From assembly GCA_964463285.1 (NCBI GenBank), contig CAYXBB010000009.1:1-50965 (forward strand): a stretch of 50,965 bases of DNA, read 5' to 3'. Origin of the DNA: JAAZLS01 sp964463285 (GTDB lineage: Bacteria; Bacillota; Dethiobacteria; DTU022). Position numbers and translations under genes: made by a program. The notes beneath the pieces are model-generated. The model was not told where the DNA came from. It ran no database searches and saw nothing but the letters and a program-made list of their open reading frames with translations. This document shows positions 32,610 through 41,468 of this stretch, piece by piece. Position 1 is the stretch's first letter; every line of letters begins with the position of its first letter.

Positions 32610-33479
32610 ATGGTAGTGTTTGTAAATGGGAAATATGTGCCGAAGAGTGAAGCTACTATCTCGGTATTCGATCACGGTTTTCTTTACGGAGATGGAGTGT
32701 TTGAGGGGATCCGGGCTTATAATGGCCGAGTGTTCAGGTTAAGCCGGCATATCCGCCGTTTATATGAATCGGCCAAACATATTTTGCTTACCATACCCTA
32801 CAGCCCTGAACAGTTGGAACAGGCGGTTATCAGATCTGTGCGGGAAAACAATCTGCAGGATGCCTATATCCGGGTAGTGGTATCCAGGGGAATTGGCGAC
32901 CTGGGTCTTGATCCCTATAACTGCCGGGAAAGCCAGGTGATTATCATAGCTGATAAAATTTCTCTTTATTCTCAGGAAAAATACCGGCGAGGGCTGAAAG
33001 TGATAACCGTACCTACCCGCCGGAACATCTGTGACGCCCTGGACCCACAGATTAAATCGTTAAACTATCTAAACAATATCCTGGTAAAAATTGAAGCCCG
33101 CCAGGCGGGAGTACTGGAAGCCCTGATGCTGGATCATCGGGGATTTGTTACCGAGGGCTCGGGAGACAATATATTTATTTTGCGCCGGGGAGAGTTGAGA
33201 ACCCCCCCGGCTTACCTGGGAATTCTGGAAGGGATCACCCGGGAGGTGGTGATGGAACTGGCCATACAGGATAATATTTTGGTCCAAGAAGTTCCATTTA
33301 CCAGGCATGATGTTTATGTGTGCGATGAATGTTTTTTAACCGGGACCGCTGCGGAGATTATTCCGGTGGTAGAGGTGGACGGGAGAATGATCGGTAAAGG
33401 CTCACCGGGCCCGGTTACCAGCCGGTTGATGACACGATTCCGGGAAATTACCATGACTGAAGGTGTGGAAGTATATTAA
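32610..33479 (+). CDS. ilvE: Branched-chain amino-acid aminotransferase
   Basis: Fold-type IV PLP enzyme of 289 residues, the last step of valine, leucine and isoleucine synthesis. It has the family opening VFVNGKYVPKSEATISVFDHGFLYGDGVFEGIRAYNG. The PLP Lys lies in the IKSLNYLNNILVKIEA region, and the C-terminal motif is CDECFLTGTAAEIIPV. Start ATG 32610 is chosen since an upstream in-frame codon falls inside the T-box. It is the first gene of the operon. Confidence 0.95.
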   Translation: MVVFVNGKYVPKSEATISVFDHGFLYGDGVFEGIRAYNGRVFRLSRHIRRLYESAKHILLTIPYSPEQLEQAVIRSVRENNLQDAYIRVVVSRGIGDLGLDPYNCRESQVIIIADKISLYSQEKYRRGLKVITVPTRRNICDALDPQIKSLNYLNNILVKIEARQAGVLEALMLDHRGFVTEGSGDNIFILRRGELRTPPAYLGILEGITREVVMELAIQDNILVQEVPFTRHDVYVCDECFLTGTAAEIIPVVEVDGRMIGKGSPGPVTSRLMTRFREITMTEGVEVY

Positions 33480-33519
33480 CGGACCGCAAGGCCGATTTCC
33501 GGAAGCGGAGGAGGATAAA

Positions 33520-35199
33520 ATGCACAGCAAAAAAGTAACCGGTGGGCTAAAAAGGGCTCCCCAGCGCTCCCTGTTTATGGCCATGGGCTATCATCCCTTA
33601 GAGTTGGAGCGCCCACTGGTTGGGATCGCCGGCTCAGCTAATGAAATTGTCCCCGGGCATATTCATTTACCCCAGATCACCGAGGCGGTCAAAACCGGGG
33701 TTAGGATGGCCGGAGGAACCCCGGTTGAATTTTCTACAGTGGCGGTTTGCGATGGAATAGCCATGAATCACCGGGGCATGCACTATTCACTTCCCAGCCG
33801 GGAAGTCATTGCCGACAGCGTGGAGGTGATGGCAGAGGCCCACTGTTTTGATGCCTTGGTACTGGTGGCCAGTTGTGACAAGATTGTTCCCGGAATGCTC
33901 ATGGCTGCCGCCCGACTGAACCTTCCTGCTATTCTGGTCGGGGGAGGGCCGATGCTGGCCGGTGAGCACCGGGGCAAAAAGATTGATTTAAACACCATGT
34001 TCGAAGGGGTGGGAGCGGTTGCGGCCGGGCACATGCGGGAGGCGGAACTGGAAGAGCTGGTTTTACAGGCCTGTCCCGGTTGTGGTTCCTGTGCGGGGAT
34101 GTTTACCGCCAATTCTATGAACTGTGTGGCTGAGGCACTGGGTTTGGCTATTCCGGGTAACGGTACCATTCCGGCGGTTAGCGCCGACCGCATCCGTTTA
34201 GCTAAGCAGGCCGGGTTGATGATTATGGAATTGATAAATCGCGGTCTTGGCCCCAAGCGGATCCTCACTCGGGAGGCATTTACCAATGCTTTGTCTGTGG
34301 ATATGGCTTTGGGGTGCTCCACCAATACTGTCTTACATTTACAGGCTATCGCCCATGAGCTGGGCTTTTCACTGGATTTAAATAACCTAAATTATCTTAG
34401 CCGACGCACTCCCCAACTGTGCCTGCTAAGCCCGGCTGGAGAAGATCACCTGGAAGATTTGCACCGGGCCGGTGGGGTGCCGGCAGTGATGAAGGAACTG
34501 GCAGAGGCGGGACTGTTGGACCAAAGTTTGATCACTGTTACCGGTAACACGGTGGGAAAAAACCTGGAAAAAACCCCTTCTCCTGACGGCCGGGTAATTC
34601 GAACCATTAACCGGCCCTACCGTCCGGAAGGGGGGCTGGCGGTGCTCTTTGGGAACCTGGCTCCGGAAGGAGCGGTGGTTAAACAGGGGGCGGTAGCTCC
34701 GGAGATGATGGTCAACACTGGCCCGGCGCGGGTATTTAACAGCGAAGAACAGGCGTTGCAGGCCATCATGGAAAACAAAATCAACCCCGGAGACGTGGTG
34801 GTAATCCGCTATGAAGGTCCCCGGGGTGGACCCGGGATGAGGGAAATGCTGGCACCTACCTCCGCCCTGGCTGGAATGGGGCTGGACAAACAGGTGGCAT
34901 TAATTACCGACGGGCGTTTTTCGGGCGCTTCCCGGGGAGCGGCTATCGGTCATATTTCCCCGGAGGCAGCGGCGGGAGGCCCCTTGGCCTTGCTGCAGGA
35001 AGGAGACCAGATCCGGATCGATATTCCCGAGCGAAGGCTGGAGGTTGCCTGCACGGAGCAAGAAATATCCCGGCGGCGAGAGCACTGGCAGGCGCCTATC
35101 CCTAAGGTAGAAAGGGGTTATTTGCGGCGATATGCGGATCAAGTCACCTCTGCCAGCCGGGGGGCAGTAGTCAGCAGGGGAGAGGGCATACAGGCATGA
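33520..35199 (+). CDS. ilvD: Dihydroxy-acid dehydratase
   Basis: Fe-S enzyme of 559 residues making 2-keto acids in the valine/isoleucine pathway. Cluster-binding cysteines are visible in CDKIVPGM and CPGCGSCAGMFTANSM, and the C-terminal ALITDGRFSGASRG loop is diagnostic. GGAGGA precedes ATG 33520; an upstream in-frame GTG is rejected. It overlaps ilvB by four bases (ATGA). Confidence 0.97.
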   Translation: MHSKKVTGGLKRAPQRSLFMAMGYHPLELERPLVGIAGSANEIVPGHIHLPQITEAVKTGVRMAGGTPVEFSTVAVCDGIAMNHRGMHYSLPSREVIADSVEVMAEAHCFDALVLVASCDKIVPGMLMAAARLNLPAILVGGGPMLAGEHRGKKIDLNTMFEGVGAVAAGHMREAELEELVLQACPGCGSCAGMFTANSMNCVAEALGLAIPGNGTIPAVSADRIRLAKQAGLMIMELINRGLGPKRILTREAFTNALSVDMALGCSTNTVLHLQAIAHELGFSLDLNNLNYLSRRTPQLCLLSPAGEDHLEDLHRAGGVPAVMKELAEAGLLDQSLITVTGNTVGKNLEKTPSPDGRVIRTINRPYRPEGGLAVLFGNLAPEGAVVKQGAVAPEMMVNTGPARVFNSEEQALQAIMENKINPGDVVVIRYEGPRGGPGMREMLAPTSALAGMGLDKQVALITDGRFSGASRGAAIGHISPEAAAGGPLALLQEGDQIRIDIPERRLEVACTEQEISRRREHWQAPIPKVERGYLRRYADQVTSASRGAVVSRGEGIQA

Positions 35200-36884
35200 A
35201 GGGATCCCAGATAGTAATTGCGGCATTAGAACAAGAAAAAGTGGAGGTAGTGTTCGGCTATCCCGGAGGTGCAGTGTTGCCTCTTTATGATGCTCTCTAT
35301 CATTCCAGCCTGCGGCACATCCTTACCCGCCATGAACAGGGAGCAGCTCATGCCGCGGACGGTTACGCCAGGGTCAGCGGCAAACCCGGTGTGGTATTTG
35401 CTACCTCAGGCCCGGGGGCCACCAATCTGGTAACCGGGATAGTTACCGCTCAGATGGATTCAGTACCGATGGTAATCGTTACCGGCCAGGTAGCTACCCG
35501 TTTGATTGGCACGGATGCTTTTCAAGAGGCGGATATTACCGGAATTACCCTTCCCATAACCAAACACAATTATCTGGTTAAAAATGCCGTCGATCTTCCA
35601 CAAGTAATTTCAGAGGCTTTTCATATTGCTTCTACTGGGCGCTGCGGGCCGGTATTAATAGATATACCGAAGGATGTGTTTGATCAGGAGGCAAGCTTCA
35701 GTTACCGGCAGGTGCCGGAAATTTCCGGTTACAAGCCGACCTACGAAGGTCATCAGGGGCAGATTAGCCGGGCGGCCAAGGCTATTGCCGCTTCCCAAAA
35801 ACCGGTAGTATTTGCAGGGGGCGGGGTACTTCGTTCCGGCGCCTGCAAGGAACTTCAGGAGCTGGCGGAAAGAGGGCAACTTCCGGTTGTCCTTTCCCTG
35901 ATGGGGCTGGGGGCTTTTCCCGGCAGCAGTGATCTGTTTTTGGGGATGGCCGGAATGCACGGTACTGCGGCTGCCAATTATGCCTTGATGGAGGCAGATT
36001 TAATTTTAGCCGCCGGAGTAAGGTTTGATGACCGGGTTACCGGAAAACTGGGAAACTTTGCCCCCCAGGCCAGGATTATTCATGTGGATATCGATCCGGC
36101 AGAGATCGGCAAAAATGTTGCGGTAGACATTCCGATTGTAGGCGATCTCAAAAGGGTGTTGACCTCTTTGCTGAGGCGATTTATTCCTCCCGATACTGCC
36201 GATTGGAAACGGCAGGTTCAGGAGTGGCGCACTCGTTATCCTTTAACTTATCGGGATGATCTGCATGAATCAAACATAAAACCGCAATACATTATCAAAG
36301 AAATTTACCGATTAACCGGAGGAGAGGCAATAATTGCTACTGATGTGGGCCAGCACCAAATGTGGACTGCCCAATATTATATTTTTAACAGACCGCAGAC
36401 ATTTATCTCCTCCGGCGGATTGGGAACTATGGGCTATGGCTTTCCGGCTGCCCTGGGGGCGGCCGTGGCCTTTCCCGACAGAACCGTATGCTGTATTGCC
36501 GGAGACGGTGGTATACAGATGAATATTCAGGAGCTGGCCACGGCGGTAAATTATCGCCTTCCGGTTAAGGTGGCGATTATGAATAACCGTTACCTGGGAA
36601 TGGTCCGGCAATGGCAGGAGATGTTTTTTGGTGGCAGGTACTCCTGCACGGAGCTGGCAAACCCCGATTTTGTCAAACTTGCGGAGGCTTACGGAGCCAC
36701 CGGTTTAAGGGCCGACAAGCGCTCAGAAGTAACCCCGGTCCTGGAAACGGCCCTAAATACCAAGGGGCCGGTGTTTATAGATTTTCAGGTTGATCCGAAG
36801 GAAAATGTTTACCCGATGGTGGCGCCCAACCATCCAATCAGCGAAATTATTTTTGAGGGTAAAGAAAGAGGCAAACAGGAATGA
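35196..36884 (+). CDS. ilvB: Acetolactate synthase large subunit
   Basis: TPP-dependent enzyme of 562 residues that condenses pyruvate (or with 2-ketobutyrate) to acetohydroxy acids. It has VFGYPGGAVLPLYDAL, the catalytic Glu in THE-type RHEQGAAHAADGYARVSG, the central FAD-like domain, and the TPP motif beginning GDGGIQMN with NNRYLGMVRQWQ. Its start and stop overlap ilvD and ilvN, indicating translational coupling. Confidence 0.96.
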   Translation: MKGSQIVIAALEQEKVEVVFGYPGGAVLPLYDALYHSSLRHILTRHEQGAAHAADGYARVSGKPGVVFATSGPGATNLVTGIVTAQMDSVPMVIVTGQVATRLIGTDAFQEADITGITLPITKHNYLVKNAVDLPQVISEAFHIASTGRCGPVLIDIPKDVFDQEASFSYRQVPEISGYKPTYEGHQGQISRAAKAIAASQKPVVFAGGGVLRSGACKELQELAERGQLPVVLSLMGLGAFPGSSDLFLGMAGMHGTAAANYALMEADLILAAGVRFDDRVTGKLGNFAPQARIIHVDIDPAEIGKNVAVDIPIVGDLKRVLTSLLRRFIPPDTADWKRQVQEWRTRYPLTYRDDLHESNIKPQYIIKEIYRLTGGEAIIATDVGQHQMWTAQYYIFNRPQTFISSGGLGTMGYGFPAALGAAVAFPDRTVCCIAGDGGIQMNIQELATAVNYRLPVKVAIMNNRYLGMVRQWQEMFFGGRYSCTELANPDFVKLAEAYGATGLRADKRSEVTPVLETALNTKGPVFIDFQVDPKENVYPMVAPNHPISEIIFEGKERGKQE

Positions 36885-37378
36885 AACAGGTATTGGCCGT
36901 ATTGGTGGAAAATAAATCCGGAGTTCTCACCCGGGTGGCCGGCCTGTTTAGCCGGCGGGGCTTTAATATAGACAGCATAGCAGTGGGAGAAACGATAGAA
37001 CCGGGTATCTCCAGGATGACTATTACCCTGGATGGAGACGAGGCAGAGGTGGAACAGGTTGAAAAACAGCTAAACAAGCTGATAAATGTGTTGAAAGTAA
37101 TCAACCTGTCTCATGAGCCTACGGTTTCCCGGGAACTAATGCTGATCAAGGTAAAGGCGGAAGCCCAATCTCGAAGCGATATCCAGCAGATTGTAGAGAC
37201 ATTTCGAGGCAAGGTAGTGGATGTATCCCTTAATTCCCTGATCATCGAGGTAACCGGCAATGACGAGAAGCTGGAGGCAATCAAGCTTCTTTTGCAACAT
37301 TTCGGTATTCAGGAGGTGTCCCGCACCGGCCAGGTAGCCCTGCTCAGGGGTTTCAGGACCAATGGGGAACGCTTTTAA
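36881..37378 (+). CDS. ilvN: Acetolactate synthase small (regulatory) subunit
   Basis: ACT-domain regulatory subunit of 165 residues. It begins KQVLAVLVENKSGVLTRVAGLFSRRGFNIDSIAVG, the ACT fold that binds valine for feedback inhibition, and continues with SRELMLIKVKAE and GKVVDVSLNSLIIEVTG. Its ATG overlaps ilvB. In most relatives ilvC and leuA follow; here a 77-base spacer leads directly to leuC. Confidence 0.96.
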   Translation: MKQVLAVLVENKSGVLTRVAGLFSRRGFNIDSIAVGETIEPGISRMTITLDGDEAEVEQVEKQLNKLINVLKVINLSHEPTVSRELMLIKVKAEAQSRSDIQQIVETFRGKVVDVSLNSLIIEVTGNDEKLEAIKLLLQHFGIQEVSRTGQVALLRGFRTNGERF

Positions 37379-37455
37379 CGGGTAACAAAATATTTCACGT
37401 TTTATAGTCGTATCCCGGCAATTCACGTTAAACCGGGACCTGAAAGGAGAGAGAG

Positions 37456-38724
37456 ATGTCTGGGAAAACCATGGTGGAAAAAATCCTGGCCCGGGGAGCG
37501 GGCCGGGATGAGGTTTGTCCAGGAGAACTGGTTAATGTAAAAATTGACCTGGCTTTGGGGAATGACATTACCGCTCCGGTAGCCATAGCGGAATTTAACC
37601 GGTTAGGGGTGGAAAAGGTATTTGATCCGGACAGGATTGTACTGGTTCCGGATCATTTCACTCCCAACCGGGACCTTGCGGCGGCCGAACAATCACGGAT
37701 CCTACGGGAATTTAGTCGCCGGCACCGGATAAAACATTATTACGAGGTGGGAAGGATGGGAATAGAGCATGTTCTGCTTCCGGAACAGGGCTTGATCTGG
37801 CCGGGGCAGATCATTATCGGTGCTGATTCCCATACCTGCACCTACGGCGCGGTAGGTGCTTTTGCTACCGGTGTGGGCAGCACCGATCTGGCGGCGGCGA
37901 TGGCCCTTGGCGAAGCCTGGTTCAAGGTTCCTCCTACTTTACAGCTCGTATACCGGGGCACGCTTCCCTCCTGGATAGGGGGAAAGGACCTAATTTTGTA
38001 TACCATCGGGCAGATCGGGGTGGAAGGAGCCCGCTACCGGGCCATGGAATTCTGTGGGGAAGCTGTGGAGGCACTTTCCATTGATGGGCGGTTCACCATG
38101 GCCAATATGGCCATAGAGGCCGGCGGTAAATGCGGTTATGTGCAGCCGGATCGAGTTACTGAGGAGTACCTTGCGGGCAGAGTAAAATATCCCTGTCATC
38201 CGGTATATAGCGATCCAGATGCCGTATACGAGCAGGTGTTTGCGTTTGATGTCGGCGATCTGGATCCCCAGGTGGCGTTTCCTCATTCTCCAGCAAATAC
38301 CCGCTCTGTACAGGAAGCCTCCGGAATTGAAATCGATCAGGTAGTTATCGGATCATGTACCAACGGCCGACTGGAAGATTTAAGGATTGCTGCTCAAATA
38401 TTACAGGGCCGAAGGGTCCATCCCCGGGTACGGTTGATTGTAATCCCCGCCACTCAGTTGATTTATCGACAGGCCCTCAAGGAGGGACTGATAGAAATCT
38501 TTATTGAGGCCCAGGCGGCGGTAAGTACGCCTACCTGTGGCCCTTGTCTGGGAGGGCATATGGGAGTTTTGGCTTCCGGGGAAAAGGCACTGGCCACCAC
38601 CAACCGGAATTTTATCGGCCGGATGGGTCATCCCAAAAGCGAGGTCTATCTGTGCAATCCGGCGGTAGCTGCCGCCTCGGCCGTGGCGGGTACAATTATT
38701 CACCCGGAGGAGGTGGTTTCATGA
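37456..38724 (+). CDS. leuC: 3-isopropylmalate dehydratase large subunit
   Basis: Aconitase-family subunit of 422 residues, the shorter LeuC/HacA type. It isomerises 2- to 3-isopropylmalate with LeuD. Substrate and cluster motifs include HFTPNRDLAAAEQ, GADSHTCTYGAVGAFATGVGSTD, IGSCTNGRLEDL and TCGPCLGGHMGVLA, supplying the three cluster cysteines. GGAGAGAGAG precedes the ATG. It overlaps leuD by four bases. Confidence 0.94.
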   Translation: MSGKTMVEKILARGAGRDEVCPGELVNVKIDLALGNDITAPVAIAEFNRLGVEKVFDPDRIVLVPDHFTPNRDLAAAEQSRILREFSRRHRIKHYYEVGRMGIEHVLLPEQGLIWPGQIIIGADSHTCTYGAVGAFATGVGSTDLAAAMALGEAWFKVPPTLQLVYRGTLPSWIGGKDLILYTIGQIGVEGARYRAMEFCGEAVEALSIDGRFTMANMAIEAGGKCGYVQPDRVTEEYLAGRVKYPCHPVYSDPDAVYEQVFAFDVGDLDPQVAFPHSPANTRSVQEASGIEIDQVVIGSCTNGRLEDLRIAAQILQGRRVHPRVRLIVIPATQLIYRQALKEGLIEIFIEAQAAVSTPTCGPCLGGHMGVLASGEKALATTNRNFIGRMGHPKSEVYLCNPAVAAASAVAGTIIHPEEVVS

Positions 38725-39224
38725 TTATTTCCGGAAAGATCTGGATGTTTGGAGACGACGTCGATACGGATTTGATTATTCCGGCCCGGTATTTAAGCGT
38801 TATAGAACCTGAAAAGCTGGCTGAACACTGCCTGGAAGGTATATGCCCCCGGTTTTCACGGGAGGTAACACCTGGAGACATAATTGTAGCCGGAAAAAAT
38901 TTTGGCTGCGGCAGCTCCCGGGAACATGCTCCCCTGGCAATCAAAGGCGCCGGGGTGTCCTGTGTGATTGCCCGGAGCTTTGCCCGGATTTTTTACCGCA
39001 ATGCCATTAATACCGGACTGCCTATACTGGAGTGTCTTGAAAATTTAACGGGCTTGCTAACCCCGGGAGAGGAACTCACTGTAGATCTGGAACGAGGTCT
39101 GATCACCGACCGAAGGCGATGCAGCTATCAGGCGGCGCCTTTTTCCCCCTTTATGCAGGAGATTATCACCGATGGCGGATTAATCGCCTATGTCCGAAAA
39201 CGACTGAACTTACCCCGACCGTAA
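38721..39224 (+). CDS. leuD: 3-isopropylmalate dehydratase small subunit
   Basis: A 167-residue aconitase swivel-domain subunit. It shows MFGDDVDTDLIIPARYL, GKNFGCGSSREHAPLAIKGAG and ARSFARIFYRNAINTGLP. ATG 38721 lies in the leuC stop (ATGA) behind GGAGGAGGTGG, so it is coupled to leuC; the longer in-frame extension inside leuC is rejected. Together they form the heterodimeric enzyme. It closes the operon. Confidence 0.95.
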   Translation: MIISGKIWMFGDDVDTDLIIPARYLSVIEPEKLAEHCLEGICPRFSREVTPGDIIVAGKNFGCGSSREHAPLAIKGAGVSCVIARSFARIFYRNAINTGLPILECLENLTGLLTPGEELTVDLERGLITDRRRCSYQAAPFSPFMQEIITDGGLIAYVRKRLNLPRP

Positions 39225-39233
39225 ATCCATGTT

Positions 39234-39263
39234 TTGCAATTTAGTTCTTTAAAATGCTATAAT
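39234..39263 (+). promoter_or_regulatory. Sigma-A promoter of the EF-G-like gene
   Basis: TTGCAA (39234-39239), 18 bases, TATAAT (39258-39263), with an extended TGC before the -10. It follows leuD by ten bases and gives the GTPase gene its own strong promoter. Confidence 0.8.
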
Positions 39264-39326
39264 TATAACGTATTTTTGATGTTGATTAGGGCTTATACCA
39301 AGGTGTCACAAAAGGAGGCGTTATGG

Positions 39327-41399
39327 TTGAAAATCTATGCCAGTGACAATATTCGCAACCTGGCCCTGATATCTCATGGCGGAGCAGGAAAAACCTCTCT
39401 GGCGGAGGCCCTGTTGTATAGCTCAGGAGCTATTAACCGCCTGGGAACCATAGAAGCCGGAAATACCACCATGGACCACGATCCCGATGAAATTAAAAGG
39501 CAGGTTACAATTAATACCGCCCTGGCCCCCCTGGAATGGAACAGTGTTAAAATTAATCTTCTGGATGCTCCGGGCTATTTTGATTTTGTCGGCGACGTGG
39601 TAGGAGCCTTGCGGGTGGTGGATAGTGCGCTGGTTGTGGTCTGCGCAGTTTCCGGAGTGGAGGTAGGCACCGAAAAGATGTGGGGCTATGCCGATGATCT
39701 GAAGCTTCCCCGGGCAGTGTTTGTTAACAAGCTGGATCGGGAAAATGCCGATTTTAACAAAACCCTGGATCAACTGCAGAAGTTTTTTGGGCAATCTGTG
39801 GTCCCCTTGCAGCTTCCGATAGGGAAAGAGTCTGATTTTCAAGGAATAGTGGATCTGGTGGAAAATACGGGGTACCTGTTTTCTGCCGATGGAAAAGAAG
39901 TTAAAAAGACTGATATACCGGAATCGCTGATGGAGAGAGCGAATACCTTGCGAGAAAAACTTATCGAGGCGGTAGCGGAGACAGACGATGAGCTGCTGAT
40001 GAAATACCTGGAAGGGGAAGATCTGGATCAGGAAGAGATCCGACGCGGGATTCGACAGGGGGTGCAGCAGCAAAAAATAGTACCGGTGTTATGCGGATCA
40101 GCCACCCGCAACCTGGGTATTTTAGCTTTGCTGGAGGCCATCAGGCAGCATCTCCCCTCTCCGGTAGATATGGGAGCGGAAGCAGGGACATTGCCCGGCA
40201 ATGAGGAGCAGGTATTAAGAGAACCCAAGCCCGACCAGCCTTTTTCGGCCCTGGTTTACAAAACCCTAGCCGATCCTTATGTGGGACGGATAAACTACTT
40301 CCGAGTATATTCCGGAACATTAAAGCCGGATTCCCAGGTGTTAAATTCCAGCCAGGACAAACTGGAGCGAGTGGGGCAGATATTTACCATGCGGGGCAAA
40401 ACCCAAATCCCTCTGCAGGAAGCTATTGCCGGTGATATAGCGGCGGTAGCCAAACTTCAGCACCTGGTTACCGGAGATACATTTTGTGATCGCAGCCATC
40501 CGCTTGTATTTCACCGTCCGAATTTTCCCCATCCGGTGATCTCATTTGCTGCCGAACCTAAGACCAAGGGTGAAGAGGAAAAGGTAAGCATGGGGATCTC
40601 CCGATTTCTGGAGGAAGATCCCACATTGCGGTTGGAGCGGCGGGCGGAGACCAAGCAGACCATTTTATCCGGAATGGGGGATCTGCATATCGAGATCGTG
40701 GCCAACCGCCTGGCCCAGAAATTTGGGGTAGAGATTGAACTTTCTACTCCCAGGATTCCTTATAAGGAGACAATTAAAGGCCAATCCCGGGTAGAAGGAA
40801 AACATAAAAAACAAACCGGTGGCCGGGGGCAGTACGGGCATGTTTTTTTAGAGTTGGAGCCATTGGGGTCGGGAGAAGGCTTTGTATTTGAAGACAAAAT
40901 ATTTGGAGGGTCCGTTCCCAGGCAATATATTCCGGCGGTGGAGAAAGGTCTTCGGGAAGCGCTGGAAGAAGGGGTGTTGGCGGGATATCCGGTGGTGGAT
41001 CTCAAGGTAAGGCTTGTAGATGGCTCCTATCATACGGTAGATTCCTCGGAAATGGCTTTCAAAATTGCCTCCAGCATGGCGTTCAAAAAAGGTATGGAGC
41101 AGGCCTCCCCAATTTTACTGGAACCAATTGTAGATCTGGAAGTAGTTGTTCCGGAAGAGTACATGGGTGATATTATGGGAGATCTGAACAGCCGCCGAGG
41201 GAGAATTCAGGGCATGGAACCTGCCGGCGGATTACAAAAGATACAGGCCCAGGTTCCGATGTCTGAAACGTTCCGCTACGCTATTGATCTGCGCTCCATG
41301 ACTCAAGGACGGGGGTATTTTACCCAAACATTTTCCCATTACGAGGAAGTCCCGCCCCATATTGCCGGGCAGTTGGCGGAGGCCTCCCGGGAAACCTAA
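39327..41399 (+). CDS. Elongation factor G-like GTPase (EF-G-2 type)
   Basis: A 690-residue EF-G-fold protein. The G domain has SHGGAGKT (P-loop), VTINTA and NKLD, but switch II reads DAPGYFDF: Tyr84 replaces the His that triggers GTP hydrolysis in canonical EF-G. Domains II-V follow, including HKKQTGGRGQYGHV and RRGRIQGME. This fits the EF-G-2/FusA-like subgroup, whose role in translation is not settled. The start is TTG at 39327, with AAAGGAGG eight bases before. Canonical fusA would lie with rpsL-rpsG elsewhere. It stands alone behind its own promoter. Confidence 0.9.
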   Translation: MKIYASDNIRNLALISHGGAGKTSLAEALLYSSGAINRLGTIEAGNTTMDHDPDEIKRQVTINTALAPLEWNSVKINLLDAPGYFDFVGDVVGALRVVDSALVVVCAVSGVEVGTEKMWGYADDLKLPRAVFVNKLDRENADFNKTLDQLQKFFGQSVVPLQLPIGKESDFQGIVDLVENTGYLFSADGKEVKKTDIPESLMERANTLREKLIEAVAETDDELLMKYLEGEDLDQEEIRRGIRQGVQQQKIVPVLCGSATRNLGILALLEAIRQHLPSPVDMGAEAGTLPGNEEQVLREPKPDQPFSALVYKTLADPYVGRINYFRVYSGTLKPDSQVLNSSQDKLERVGQIFTMRGKTQIPLQEAIAGDIAAVAKLQHLVTGDTFCDRSHPLVFHRPNFPHPVISFAAEPKTKGEEEKVSMGISRFLEEDPTLRLERRAETKQTILSGMGDLHIEIVANRLAQKFGVEIELSTPRIPYKETIKGQSRVEGKHKKQTGGRGQYGHVFLELEPLGSGEGFVFEDKIFGGSVPRQYIPAVEKGLREALEEGVLAGYPVVDLKVRLVDGSYHTVDSSEMAFKIASSMAFKKGMEQASPILLEPIVDLEVVVPEEYMGDIMGDLNSRRGRIQGMEPAGGLQKIQAQVPMSETFRYAIDLRSMTQGRGYFTQTFSHYEEVPPHIAGQLAEASRET

Positions 41400-41468
41400 A
41401 GTAAAAAGCAGCGGGCAGGGTCAACAAAGGTTCCCCGGTCATACAATAAAAAGGGTGAAATAGGCTTT

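Noticed and set aside
33783..34325. 180-codon minus-strand frame inside ilvD
   Set aside because: Antisense shadow of a conserved enzyme; composition is typical of reverse-frame translation.
38544..38720. Upstream extension of leuD inside leuC
   Set aside because: The extension is a shadow of leuC; ATG 38721 has a strong ribosome-binding site and the normal leuD N-terminus.
39423..40073. 216-codon frame antisense to the EF-G-like gene
   Set aside because: Frame shadow of a strongly coding gene; the product has no recognisable domain and no translation signal.
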